Origin: Myrica gale | Lineage: Eukaryota > Streptophyta > Magnoliopsida > Fagales > Myricaceae | NCBI GenBank assembly: GCA_963930655.1 | Contig: OZ005621.1 | Location: forward strand, 2,963,001-3,027,000 | Direction: 5' to 3' | Length of the DNA stretch: 64,000 bases | Shown: positions 11,601-23,552 of the stretch, piece by piece | Layout of the letters: every line of letters starts with the position of its first letter | Position numbering within the stretch: the first letter of the stretch is position 1 | Made by a program: the position numbers and the translations under genes | The notes under the pieces: model-generated | Told to the model about the DNA's origin: nothing | Seen by the model: the letters and a program-made list of their open reading frames with translations, nothing else | Databases searched by the model: none

Positions 11601-13107
11601 AGGTGAAGGGCTTCCTTCCTTAACTGAATAGTCCTGTTTTGTCTCAAAGGGCAAAAATGGATTAATTGGATTGGGGAATAGGTCTAGTTTCTAATCGTGC
11701 TGATAGGAAAAATGAACATAAGGAAAACTGTTGTTCATTCTTAGCTAGAACTCAATCAGTTAGTCCTTGCGCTTAAAAGGTTTGCTTTCCACTTTCCATC
11801 AGTTTAGATAACAGGGAAAATATGCATCCAATATGATTTTGACAAGACACTTACAAATGCAATTAATACTGCAAAAAGATTGTGCTCTATTATATTATCA
11901 TCACTGTGGCATTTATCTCTTATGTATGTTTGCAGTTCTTGGAAGCAGGTCCTGAGTTGGGAAGTCACTACAATGAAGTCATTGCGCCACAAGATGTTGC
12001 AACATATGGCGGGCTTTGTGCACTTGCTACTTTTGACAGGACAGAGTTGAAGGTACCTATCCAGTTGCTTCTTGTCTTTATTTTTCACAATGGCCTGTTT
12101 CTGATTAAATGCTTCTCTCTCACAGAACAAAGTCATAGACAATGTCAACTTCCGGAATTTTTTAGAGCTAGTACCTGAAGTGAGGGAGTTTATTAATGAT
12201 TTCTACTCAAGGTAACTTGATATGTTTAGACGTTGGGCATCTGACACTATTGCAATAATTAGAAGATGTGTTTTTACAGTTTAATACAATGTATTAGAAT
12301 GTTAGATGGATCAATTATTAACCCACCTCATCCTGAACTATCTCTTTTTCTCTGTGTTCTTTTTGGTTCTCATCAAAGAATTATTTCCCATGTTATCGCA
12401 GCCATTATGCCTCATGCCTGGATTACCTTGGAAATCTCAAAGCAAATCTGTTGCTTGACATTCATTTGCACGACCATGTTGAGAGACTGTATGAGCAAAT
12501 TCGTAGCAAAGCCCTCATCCAGTATACACACCCATTTGTCTCTGTTGATTTGCGAATGATGGCTAATGCCTTCAAAACAAGTGGAGCAGGGCTAGAGAAA
12601 GAACTCGAAGCTTTGATTACCGACAACCAAATACAGGTTTGGTTTAGATCACTGCCCCTCATTTCTAGTTGATGTTAAGATCTTTGCTTGCATGAACTGA
12701 TTGTAACAAATGACCATTAAAGTTCTCTACTTGGTGATCTGGCGTATATGTTTTTACTGTTTCAGACCTGACATAAGCACACTATATGTGTGTATTCTTA
12801 TGAGACCAATTTCAATTGACCTGGTAAGGTTATTATAATAGACTTTGGATCTGGATGTTGTAAAACCAATTAAAAAATGCTTGATTATGTAAAAAATGCT
12901 TCATTGATCAAAGGTATCACGATCCTGCAGGCTCGGATTGATTCACACAACAAAATTCTGTATGCACGTCATGCTGATCAAAGGAATGCAACTTTCCAGC
13001 GAGTTTTACAGACTGGCAGCGAATTTGATCGGGATGTTAGGTCAATGCTGCTAAGAGCAAATCTTATTAAGCACGAGTACAATCTGAGGGCATCAAGGAA
13101 GCTTTGA
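8619..13107 (+). CDS. CSN1: COP9 signalosome complex subunit 1 (CSN1 / FUS6 / COP11)
   Basis: This is a subunit of the COP9 signalosome, the nuclear complex that removes NEDD8/RUB from cullins and so controls cullin-RING ligases; plant mutants are constitutively photomorphogenic. Six exons: 8619-9026, 10635-10955, 11936-12052, 12126-12211, 12402-12636, 12931-13107, all GT-AG, giving 447 residues against about 441 in Arabidopsis. Exon 1 carries GRTKIMRLLFIA and KKGENTQLFREAVQKI. Exon 2 opens with TNLIKESIRMGYNDFGDFYY, in the RPN7/TPR-like helical region. The PCI domain spans the later exons, with PFVSVDLRMMANAFKTSG in exon 5. The last exon ends LRASRKL. All junction phases close without frameshift, so the gene looks intact. 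Intron 1 is long (about 1.6 kb). Confidence 0.96.
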
Positions 13108-13280
13108 AAGTCAGTTTGAGCAGGGAGACTGAAGTATGACTGTCCCTTCTCACTTTTAGGTCTGCTATGCAATTGCACTTGGTCCCTTGATCGGAGTGGG
13201 TTCTATACACCTAAACCAAGACGGGCTCTCTGTGGCAGTGGTTTGTGTGCAGGACTGCAGGATACACAATTTATGCAACT
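13108..13280 (+). other. 3' flank / probable 3' UTR of CSN1
   Basis: Non-coding sequence directly after the CSN1 stop codon, up to the target duplication of the next MITE. No open frame of interest. Confidence 0.5.
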
Positions 13281-13289
13281 AAGAAAATA

Positions 13290-13688
13290 GGGGAAAATAC
13301 ATTTTTCACCCACAAACTACCATAGGTTTGACACTTTGCATCTCAAACTACCATTTTTAAGACATTGCACCCTCAAACTACCATTGTTAGACACTTTGCA
13401 TCCTAAACTACCAATTTTGATACTTTGCACCCTTCAACTACTAATATTAAACACTTTGTACCCTCCATTTGACAATAATACCCTTGTTAAATTAATAAAT
13501 TTACAATAATATCTTTACTATATACAAAATTGGTCAAGGGCATTATCGTCATTTTAGTCTCAAATTTTAAAAAATGGTGCAAAGTGTCAAAAATTGGTAG
13601 TTAGAGGGTGTAATGTATCAAAATTGATAGTTTAGGGTGCAAAGTGTCAAAATTATGGTAGTTTGTGGGTGAAGAATGTATTTTCTCC
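13290..13688. mobile_element. Non-autonomous Mutator-type MITE with 9-bp target duplication (copy A)
   Basis: The left end, GGGGAAAATACATTTTTCAC, and the reverse complement of the right end, GGAGAAAATACATTCTTCAC, are inverted repeats that extend into CCACAAACTACCAT. The element is flanked by a 9-bp direct repeat, AAGAAAATA, at 13281-13289 and 13689-13697. Both arms hold several degenerate copies of a short unit like ACTTTGCACCCTAAACTACCA. No coding capacity. Nine-bp duplications are typical of the Mutator superfamily, which is the basis for the class. Confidence 0.8.
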
Positions 13689-13697
13689 AAGAAAATA

Positions 13698-14483
13698 CGA
13701 CGGTCACTGTTTTGTATATACTCAAATTTATCTAATCCGTTGCTGTTAATTCTTCACTTTTATCCGGTTTCTTTTGCTCTCTTTTGGTTGAGATGTTTTC
13801 TTCAATACTTTTGTATATTTGTTGAAACGTATAAACGTGATCTCTAATTGAATGCGCACTCTAAACTTGAGACCGTATAGGATCCAAAAATCTGCTCTGG
13901 AATTTCTTGCCCTTTTCTTGTCTTGATTTCAATGCTTTGCAGTGCTCAAAAATGAGAGGCGGTTTGGTACTTCTAGACTGTTGGTCAATGTAATCTGGCT
14001 ATAGCAAATTTGTCATCGCGAGTTGTTAGACCCGTACATGTAGTGAACTAGTGATCCCCGAGAGTCCTACTGAATCTTCAATCTTCTTCTGCTTCTGCCG
14101 GTTTTGGCGGTGCTCGTTTGATTAGCCAAGAAACCTCTTCAAGTTTGGTGATCAGGGTACTGTTGTGTTAACATCTGGGTTTTGCATGTGAGAGAGACAG
14201 ACGAAAACCAGCACTCGTCCAAGCAACCTCTTTAAGTCTGATGATCAGGATACTGTTGTGTTAACATCTGGGTTTTGCATGTGAGAGAGACAGATGGGAC
14301 TCTGGAAATCAGGGCTAATTAAATGGGGTGTCCTGCCTTGTCACATATGGGGACAACTTCCTTCCAAATAAAGGAACGGAATTAATTACTGTTTTAGTGT
14401 TTTCTTCCCCATACTATGCTTATTCGATCGCTTAGATTGTTTAATGTCGGATTTTCATTTAATCAATCGTTCATGCTTTTTAG
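13698..14483. other. Non-coding spacer with a 93-bp tandem duplication
   Basis: No supported gene. The only clear structure is the tandem duplication at 14126-14295, listed separately. Confidence 0.5.
14126..14295 (+). repeat. Two tandem copies of a 93-bp unit
   Basis: Copy 1 starts at 14126 (CCAAGAAACCTCTTCAAG) and copy 2 at 14219 (CCAAGCAACCTCTTTAAG). Both run through the identical stretch ACTGTTGTGTTAACATCTGG and end in GAGAGAGACAGA. They differ at a handful of positions, so the duplication is not brand new. Copy 2 lacks the last part of the unit. Confidence 0.85.
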
Positions 14484-15175
14484 TAGGGCTGAAAACTGAC
14501 CAGTTGGTTCGGTTTTAAGCCCAAACCATGGGTTGAACCGACTAGTTCGGTTCTATTAAATTCCTAACCAAAGACAGAACAACCGGTTGGGAGAACTGAC
14601 CGGACCAATCAGGTTCAGGGGTCGGCCCGATTAGGTCGCTTTTCAGATTTCAAACGAGCATATCTGTAAAGAACTCGGCCAAAAAGGAGCAAAAATCTGT
14701 AAATATCAAATGAGAAAAAAAGGAGCCAATATCAAAGAAAATATTTACATATTTCTTTGCAATATCTAAGTTGTAGATTTCAAACGCACTAATATCAAAG
14801 GAAAAATCGTAAATAACGAGAGAGAGGGTGTGAGATAGAGAGATAAAGAAAATTTACCTGTGGCCGCGTGAGAGATGGAAAGAGGCTGAGAGAGGGGGCG
14901 TGCGAGAGAGATGTCGGCAGGTGTGGGGTGGTGGAGGTGCTAGTTTTAATTTTGAGAAGAAATGGGTGAAATGAGTTTTTTTGGGAGGGGGAGGGGGACA
15001 ACGTTGTCTCTCCCCCCACTTAATAGTTTTTTTTTTAAAAAAAATGATAACATGAATTCTCTAAATTACTCACAATTTAAGGAATCGAGCTTGCCCAAAA
15101 TCGGCCTGCCCCAATCAGTTTTCGAACCGACTTGGATCAACTTGGTCTGTTTCGGCCTAAAAAAGTACACCCCTA
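14484..15175 (+). mobile_element. Long non-autonomous hAT-like (Ac/Ds-type termini) element, copy 1
   Basis: The left end TAGGGCTGAAAACTGACC resembles the Ac/Ds terminal sequence (TAGGGATGAAA in maize). The right end is ACACCCCTA, the reverse complement of TAGGGGTGT. The arms are rich in CCGGTT/AACCGG-like words. The interior shares long stretches with 27722-28320: the CAAACGAGCATATCTGT-type segment, AATATCAAAGGAAA-type repeats, and ATAACGAGAGAGAGG followed by TGGCCGC. No intact transposase is visible. The 8 bases outside the two ends do not match, so no clean target duplication is seen for this copy alone. Confidence 0.65.
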
Positions 15176-16502
15176 CACGAGATGACATTAAATCTTCGGC
15201 CTTGATGTTCAGGGTCAAAAACAGATGGGACATATGTGATGGTCAGTTTCTGCATGGCCTGATCTCCTTTCTTATACATTAGGGGATTTTAGTTCTAGAT
15301 AGAAGTGCGACCTTGTGGCATGTTTTAACGATGTTTGTCACTGCGTTATGTACATCAATTGGTTGCTTTTCTTTCGGAATCATATTTTTAGCAGCCATCA
15401 TGTTTTTCACTATCTCCTGTCACAATGATGTGCATTTTGCTCCACAAGGTTTCTATTTGATAATTTATTTTTCACAATAATCTATTCGCAGCAGTGTGAC
15501 GGTAATGCTTGCAGCAGTGTCAGGGTAGTTCTGTTTTAAGATTTGACCGGTCTCCTAATTGACTACATGGAAGGTTTTAACTATAATGTGCTTTTTTTTT
15601 ACCGAATTTTTTTACTGTAAATATTAGCATTCTACAAGGACCAAGAAGATTGATAGTTTGCAAAGCAATCGAATATGTGTAACATATACTATGTTTGATT
15701 TAAACAGTTTTTTACTATAAACCTTCTGTTTATAGTATATGTTACTATATTCTTTTGAAATTATTATTTTTCATCTAAAGTAAAGACATATGTTGTACAC
15801 AAAAACGATATAACTCTTGGGACGTTTGTTTGCCGAAAAATTGTCATGCCAACATTTCGAGTTTATATTAAAAAATTAAAAAATAATATTTCTTTCTCCA
15901 TCAATTAATCATTTTTCACTATAATATTCATTCAAATTTTCTCTCTTCATTTTTCACCGAACTCAATACCCAAAATTTACACCGCCTCAAAATTTCTACA
16001 AACAAACACCACATCTATCAATTGGGTTGATATATAGCTAACTGTGGATGCAATTATTCACACTTTTTATAAATTGGTGAGTCACTCAAATAAAAGATAA
16101 ACTAAAGAAAAAAATACGATAAAATAAATTTTAATTAGTGAATTTGTTCCTTAAAAAAACAAGCATGTTGCCTCTTGGGTAATCATGAGAGAGAAAGTAT
16201 AATATTTTTATCCTATTTTAAATCTAGAATTACCCAGTATATTTACTCGTTAAATATCTCAGTTACTTGGAAGTTAAGTAAAGTTGTTGTAAAGTAATTA
16301 GAACCCAGAGGCGGTCCCATTTGCCGGATAGAGAGTTTGATCCCACAGAATCCTTGCCCGCATTCGCGTTCATTCTAATGATATTATAAACATAGGAAGT
16401 AACGGAAACATTTCCCCCTCCCCAACCAAGTACCAAGAGAGTTAGGTTCCTTGAAGTCGAAGGTTCCTGAAGTTGAAGGTTCCACCGGGCGGTCCAGGCA
16501 CC
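15176..16502. other. AT-rich non-coding spacer with a probable MITE at about 15831-16010
   Basis: No supported gene. Sequence at about 15831-16010 looks like a reverse-orientation relative of the Harbinger-type MITEs at 35409 and 54105: it begins GGGACGTTTGTTTG and ends near CAAACAAACACC, with ACTATAATATTC and CAATACCCAAAATT inside. I could not fix a target duplication for it. Confidence 0.45.
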
Positions 16503-17625
16503 ATGTCTCAGTTCGACGAACTCAGCCTCCCGGAACCCGATCACATTGGATCCTATCACCCTTTGGTGTGCCATTTCTCCTCCGGCACCGACGGGGACGG
16601 CAATCCCTTTGCCACCCTCTCATCTGATCTCCAAGCATGCGACTCATAAAGGCTCTGTTATTCTGTATCCACCTCTGACCGGGACGCGGGCCCTTCGTCT
16701 CAGACTTCTTCGATTGCGCCCTCGACGATGATTCTCACACTTTCAACGTCCCGGATCAGGCTCGGATCCATTTTCTGAGTTCGAATCCGCAACTGGCGAT
16801 GAGTTCTGGTCGGATCATAAGGAGGTGCTGCCGAGGCTAGGGTTTGTATGTGGGATTGAATCTGATATGCAACGCTCACATGGCGATGATGTTCGTGTCG
16901 CCGGACCTGATTCAGTTCGAATCCGCAACTGGTGATGAGTTCTGGTCAGATCATAAGGAGGTGCTGCCGAGGCTAGGGTTTGTATGTGGGATTGAATCTG
17001 ATATGCAACGCTCACATGGCGATGGTGTTCGTGTCGCCGGACCTGATTCAGAGTCGGATCCGGGTATGGAAGTCAATTCGGAGGATTTGAATATTCATTG
17101 CAACAACATTTGTTTGAAAGATCATAGGAGTGGATCCAAGGGTTTCGAATGGGAGGAAGTGGAGGAAGGCGTTTTTAATCAAGAGAGGAAACCGAAGCAT
17201 AATGATCGAGATATGAAGCAGAACCTGATGCGGTTTCGATTTCGATCTAGCATTTGTTCAGAATGAATATGAAGCGGATACGGCTGAATACAATACTGTT
17301 TTTCGTGCGACTAGTGGAGAACGAGAGGGGTAGTCCTTCGGCTGCGAAAAAGTTTGTGAAGAATCTTCCTTTTATGAAGTTGACAGTGGAGGAATTGTGG
17401 AGAAACGTTGTGGTTTGTGCAGTTTGTTATAAGGATGCGATTCTGGCGGAGGAGAAATGTTAAAGACTTATTCCGTGTTCACATTTTTTTCATGGGGACT
17501 GCATCGTGCCGTCCTGGAGAATACGGAATACTTGTCCCGTTTGTTTCATTTTATTGTCCACTGGCGATCCTGAGTAGATGTTTGTACTGGTGGCACTTGT
17601 GGTGGCACATCGTGGGGATGGGCTG
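16503..17625 (+). pseudogene. Broken RING-H2 E3 ubiquitin ligase gene with an internal 136-bp tandem duplication
   Basis: The first ATG frame (MSQFDELSLPEPDHIGSYHP, 16503) stops after about 48 codons. Downstream, the recognisable protein continues in shifting frames: an acidic middle region (DEFWSDHKEVLPRLGFVCG), then VEELWRNVVVCAVCYKDAIL with the first RING cysteines at about 17419-17440. A stop at 17461-17463 interrupts the RING. The remainder ([14 protein letters not shown] histidines and cysteines, then NTCPVC) lies in another frame at about 17480-17550. The layout fits a C-terminal RING-H2 ligase of the CIP8/Praja-like type, which would transfer ubiquitin to substrates if intact. A 136-bp unit is duplicated at 16778-16913 and 16914-17049; 136 is not a multiple of three. 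Functional protein is unlikely. Confidence 0.75.
16778..17049 (+). repeat. 136-bp tandem duplication inside the RING pseudogene
   Basis: Both copies begin AGTTCGAATCCGCAACTGG (16778 and 16914) and run through GATGAGTTCTGGTC to GTCGCCGGACCTGATTCAG. They differ at only a few bases, so the duplication is younger than the other decay in this gene. It shifts the frame by one base. Confidence 0.9.
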
Positions 17626-17639
17626 ACGGGTTAGTTGTG

Positions 17640-19070
17640 TTTCCATCACTACATCTTTTTCCTCTTATTCGATTCATCTTTTTCGTATTTTTAATATATG
17701 TGACACTTTCATTTAATTTTTGCTGTGCAACTCAATTTCTTTTATATTTCATGCATCGTTCCAAATTTGTAGAGCAAATTCAAAAAAAGAAAATGATAAC
17801 TAACCCTTTATTTGCTGATTAATATGTTTTCTCCTTTTTTGTTTACATTTTTCCTTTGCTTTTTGTAATATTCATTTGGTATTATACTTTTAAAAGTTGA
17901 TTTCAGTTTTGAATTATATTTTGTTGTTACTACTTTTCTAGGATAGTTCCTTTTAGTGTATTTTTTAATTGATTTTTTTTCCATACTCTGTTCAATGTAT
18001 TCTTAAAATTTGATTTCAGTTTTGTATTTTTAATTTATGTGGTATTTTCATTTAATTTTTGTGGTGTAACTTAATTTGTTTTTAGTTTTTATGCATTTTT
18101 CTAAATTGTGCCCTTTTATTTGCTGATTGGGTTCTTTTTCCTTTCATTTTGTTTCACTTCTGTTTGGCCTTGGGTTGCCCTTCGTGTTTGTTTCAGTTTA
18201 AGGTTTTCAAAATTCGAATCCCTTTATTTGCTATTTGTTATTTGTTTTATTCTCTTTTTCCTTGTAGCTCTTTATTTACTGATTAATATGTTTCTTTTGT
18301 ATTATATTTTTAAATTTGAATTCAGTCTTGAATTATATATTTTTTTTGTTTATTTTTCGCGTACTGTTCTTGGAGAGGTAGTTGTACTGTATTTGTTTTA
18401 CTTGCTTTTTTTTTATGTTTCTATTCTCTGTTTGGTATATTATTTTATGAAACATTTTCATTTGATTTTTGTTGCGTAACTTATTTGTTTTTGGATTTCA
18501 TTTAATTTTTCCATACTCGGGCTGCCCATTTTTATTTTATGCATGGTTCCAAATTTGTAGAACAAATTCAAAAAGCAAAATGATAAGTCACCCCTTATAT
18601 GTGCTGATTAATGTATTTTTCCTTTTTCTGTTTAATTTTTCCTTTTGCTTTTTTTAAAATTCTTTATAGTTTTAAAAAGTTGATTTCAGTTTTTTTAATG
18701 TTCTTTCTGTAAAAATACATAACAAAAGATTATGTTTTTTTAATGTTCTATTTGTTTTATAGATTTTATGCATTTTCGCAAACTGGAACCTTTTATTTCC
18801 TGCTTGATTTTTGTTGTTTAACTTTTTTGTTTTCAGATTTTAACCTTTTGAAAATTTGTCTCTTTTTAGTGCTGATATTTTGTGATTTTTCTATTGTCTC
18901 TTTTGTTGTTGTTTTATATTTGTGGTCTTTTGAGTTCAGTTTTGTATTTTGTTTCTTTTCGTTTAGTTTTAGCGCATTTTTGTAGGATACCCACTTTTAA
19001 TATTTTTTTATTTAATATTTTTGTAGGATACCCACTTTTAGTTGATTTCAGTTTTTTTAGGGCTTGAAAT
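17640..19070 (+). repeat. T-rich degenerate tandem repeat array (left block)
   Basis: This block of about 1.4 kb is strongly T-biased on the plus strand and built from diverged repeats. One marker, TTCCAAATTTGTAGAGCAAA followed by a run of A's and ATGATAA, begins at 17759 and 18547, 788 bp apart. A second marker, CATTTAATTTTTG preceded by a GTATTTTTAATTTATGTGG-like word, recurs near 17690, 18025 and 18450. CTTTTATTTGCTGATT-type words recur between them. The open frames seen here are T-rich artefacts (Phe/Leu/Ser-rich) and I do not call genes. Confidence 0.65.
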
Positions 19071-20079
19071 TTTTTTGGTGATGTTTGAATTTTATTAGCA
19101 TGCATGTAGAAGATGTTGACTTATATTTATGTGTATAAAAAACATAATAATGAATTATATTTAAATACGTATTTTTATAATATTAAAAAATATGATGCAA
19201 ATTTTAAAAAAAAAATATTGAAAAGCCTCAGTCTATATAATTAGTCTTTTTTTCATTTTACCTAGTAGTCTAGTAGAAATATTAAATGGTTCATTATTGG
19301 ACGGACCAACCAAATTATTAGCAATGATTGAAACACGTTACTTTTTGTCTGTTTTTCATTAATAAGGATATTTAAAATTTTAAAAGTTTTGCTGTGATTA
19401 AAACCCATTAATTGGTTGATACAGTATGGGAAGGCACTTTGTTGTGTGCTTTCCCTCAACTGTATTTGGTACACAAAAATTGCTTAATAACTGGCTGCAT
19501 TGGTCCCGCTTATTACTTTTAATTTCCTGCTTTCACGTCTGCTGCCATCTAATCACACGCCACTTGGCTTGACATCATTGGCTATTGACGTGTACCCCTT
19601 TCTTGACTTTATAGTCCCATGATCCCCCACATATAATTAGCTGTCCAAGACACAGCTGCCATGTGGTAGATTTTCTCTCGTGACTTCAAATACCTGATAG
19701 ATTCCTAAGCGAATAAGAACACTTGAATAATGGACCGACAGCCAAATAAATTTGATCTTTTAAAAAAAAATCTGCTGGACCACAGCCAGTAGTGGTTTAG
19801 GTTCCTAATTAAGAAAAAATATATTATTTAATTGTGGAATTGGTTGGTCAAACAAAGCATTGACAAACCGAAAGTGGAGAGGAGTCCATGTGGTTGTTTT
19901 GTGTTATGCGCATAATTCATGTCACACCAGATAGAAGGAGTGCCGAATGTTCCAAATTTATAGAGCAAATTAAAAAACGAAATTGATAAGTAACCCTTTA
20001 TTTGTTGATTAATATGTTTTTTTTCCTTTTTTTAATAATCTTTTGGTATTATATTTTTAAAAGTTGATATCATTTTTGA
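19071..20079. other. AT-rich spacer ending in one more array unit
   Basis: No gene is supported at 19071-19945. At 19950-20079 a further copy of the array marker appears (TTCCAAATTTATAGAGCAAA, then GATAAGTAACCCTTTATTTG). It directly abuts retrotransposon-derived protease sequence at about 20080. Confidence 0.5.
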
Positions 20080-23000
20080 ATGAAGATATAGTCCTGCCAT
20101 CCAACCTCGTTCTTATGGATATGGTCGATTTCGACATCATCCTAGGAATGGACTGGTTATCGACCTATCATGCCTCATTGGACTGTTTCCGTAAGGAAAT
20201 TAAGTTTTGCATACCAGGAAGGGAAGAATTTAGCTACATAAGACCTAAAGGGAGCTTCCCCAGGACTGGTATCGGTGTTTATGGCATGACAATACCTAGC
20301 GAATGGAGCAAAAGGATTCTTGGTATCTTTGATAGGAACTAAGGAAGATAAAAAGGGATTGAACTCGATCCTTGTTGTCAACGAATTTCCTGACGTGTTT
20401 CCAAAAGAATTGCTCGGCCTACCATAGAGAGGGAGATATAATTTGAGATATAAGTATACCCCGGGACAGCGCTGATATCGAAGGCCCCGTATCGGATGGC
20501 CCCGGCTAAGTTAAAGGAACTTAAGGAACAATTGCAAGATTTACTGAATCGAGGTTTCATTAGGCCAAGTGTGTCACCCTAAGGCTGTTTGTGAAAAAGA
20601 AGGACGAGACTCTAAGAATGTGTATATACTACCGCGAATTAAATTGGGTGACAGTAAAGAATAAGTATCCCCTGACGAGAATAGATGATTTATTTGATCA
20701 ATTAAAAGAAGCGGAAGTATTTTCGAAGATAGACCTCAGGTCAGGATATCACCAGTTGAGAATCAAAGAAGAAGATATTCCAAAATCTGCTTTCAAAACT
20801 CGATACAGACATTCATAATTTTTAGTTATGCCATTTGGATTAATCAATGCACCTGCTACCTTTATGGATTTGATGAATATGGTTTTTCGAGAATTTTTGG
20901 ATAAATACATTGTCGTCTTCATCAATGATATTTTGATCTACTCCAAAGACAACGTGCAAGCATAAGGAGAATTTAAGTTTGGTTCTGAGCAAGTTGCGCC
21001 AAGAAGCGTTGTACGCCAAATTCTCTAACTGTGAGTTTTGGCTGGAGCAAGTGGTATTTTTAGGACATATAGTAATCAACAAAGGAATTATTGTGGATCC
21101 CTCTAAGATAGAGGCAGTTATGGTGTGGCCAAGAGCTACAAATGTTCACGAGATTGACATGTTATTATAGAAGATTTGATAGGTTATTATAAAAGATTTA
21201 TTGAACGATTTTCGAGATTAGTTGCCCCTCTTACAGCTCTGACTAAGAAGGATGTGAAATATTAGTGGTCTGAAAAATGCGAGAAGAGTTTTCAGGAACT
21301 AAAGAGAAGGCTAGTATCAACCCCAGTACTAGCATTACCTTCGGAAAAAGGTAATTTTGTGATTTACAGCGATGCATCTCGCAAAGGTTTAAGATGTGTC
21401 CTGATGCAAGGAGAGAAGGTTATAGCCTATGCATCACGACAATTGAAGCCCTGTGAAGTGAATTATCTCACTCATGATTTAGAATTAGCAGCAGTAGTGT
21501 TTGCCCTCAAGATATGGAGACACTACTTATATTGGGTAAAATGCGAGATCTACACAGACCACAAGAGCCTGAAATATTTCTTCACTCGAAAAGAATTAAA
21601 TATGAGGCAACGCCGGTGGCTAGAGTTGATCAAAGACTACGACTGTCCGATCAACCACCCTGGGAAGGCCAACATGGTAGCAGATGCTCCAAGTAGGAAA
21701 GGGATAAGCATTGAACGTCAGGAACTCCTAAAGGACATGGAAAGAAATGATATTGAGTTCCTAGTGTCAGGAGAAGCAGCTCGGTTGGCGGCTTTGGTAC
21801 TACAACCTACCCTACTCGATCAAATCAAGGAAAGTCAGAAGCAAGATCCTGAAATAAGAGTCTTGGTGGAGGAATTGGAAAAGGACCCCAAGAAAGATTT
21901 TGCTATCTTTGACAGCAAAGTATTATATTTTCAAGATCGATTTGTGGTCCCTAATAGTAAGGAAATTAGGGAAGAAATTTTGAAGGAAGCCCATCAATCA
22001 TCATTTTCTATACCAAGATGTACCGAGATATTAAGGGAAAATTTTGGTAGAAAGGAATGAAGAAGGAAATTGTTGAATCCGTCAGTCAAATGCTTGGTTT
22101 GTCAGCAAACCAAAGCAAAACATCAGAGACCAATAGGATTGCTACAACCTTTGTAGATACATGTATGAAATGGGATGAGGTAGCAATGGATATGGTAACA
22201 GGATTGCCTAAGGCACCTACTGGTCAAGATGTGACTTGAGTAATCGTGGATCGACTGATAAAAACAGCGCACTTCATTCCGCTCAAAGTTAGTCATACAA
22301 CTGAGAGACTAGTTGAGACATACATGCATGAGATTGTACGACTGCATGGGATTCCAAGTTCTATTGTATCGGATAGAGATACTCGATGTACCTCTCGAGT
22401 TTGGAAAGGATTTCAGAGAGCGTTGGGTACGCAATTGAAATTTAGTACTGCTTTTTCATCCTTAGACAGACGGTCAATCGGAACAGACCATTCAATTATT
22501 GGAGGATATGTTACCAGCCTGCATATTGGATTTCAAAGGACATTGGATCCAATATTTATCTTTGATGGAGTTTGCCTATAAGAATTCTTATCATTCAAGC
22601 ATTGACATGGAGCCATATGAAGCCCTCTACGGACGTAAGTGTCGATCACCATTATATTGGGATGAAATGGGCGAAAGGTGAATGCTTGCTCCTGAACTTA
22701 TTCAAAGGACTAGTGATAAGATAGGAATTATCCGAGAGAAGCTATTGGCAGCTCAAAATAGGCAAAAGAGCTATGCAGATAAGAAGCGTATATATTTGGA
22801 ATTTCAAGTGGGCGATAAGGTATTGCTCAAGGTCATCTCCATGAAAGGAGTCAAGAGATTTGGAAAGAAGGGGAAATTGAGCCCAAGACACGTTGGACCT
22901 TTTGAGATCTTACGTAGAGTATGACAGGTGGCTTATCAGCTAGCCTTGCCTTCGGAATGGTAAGGAATGCACGATGTATTCCACATCTCCTTGTTAAGGC

Positions 23001-23540
23001 AGTATATTTCCGACCCATCACTTTTCGTGAACTATGCTCCATTGCAATTGGACAACAACCTTTGCTATGTGGAGGAACCAGTCCAGATATTGGATCGCAA
23101 AGAACAAGTGTTACAGAATAAAAGGATGGTGGATTAGTTTACCCGTATTTATTTAGTGCTTAAGGTTTCCCCAACCCCTTTTGTTAGTTTTTAGTGGATT
23201 AGTTTCTAACCTAGTTTTATGCTTCGGTCAGATGAATTTCAAAAAGTCGACGAAGATTATCACCAGGAAGAAGATGTACCCGGAGTCGAAATGTAGGAGC
23301 ATTTCTAGAGTTACCTATCAGGACTAAGCAAAACCCAAGGGTCCATTTGGAAAGGGACCCATAAGGTGCATAAAAGAGGAAACCAATCCTGAAGAGGGAT
23401 TGGACTTGGACAAGAGATGAAGCCAAGACTGTTTAATTTGCTTGCTTGTTTTGACTGATACTTATTTTAATATCTCTCGTATTTTGTAAATACTATTTTC
23501 TGAGATTTAGCCTCCACCAATTCCGAGGACAAAATTATTT

Positions 23541-23552
23541 TTAAGGGGAGGA
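23541..23552 (+). promoter_or_regulatory. Polypurine tract of the retrotransposon
   Basis: The purine-rich run TTAAGGGGAGGA lies immediately before TGTAATACCCCG. This is the standard placement of the plus-strand priming site next to the 3' LTR in Ty3/gypsy elements. Confidence 0.8.

Noticed and set aside
16778..16800. TTCGAATCC, a tRNA T-loop-like word
   Set aside because: Part of the coding repeat in the RING pseudogene; no cloverleaf around it.
18108..19067. Series of long hydrophobic open frames
   Set aside because: Phe/Leu/Ser-rich translations are what a T-rich strand gives by chance; no family resemblance and the DNA is repetitive.
17640..19070. Possible CRISPR-like regular repeats
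   Set aside because: Repeats are long, diverged and not separated by unique spacers of constant size; the organism is a plant.
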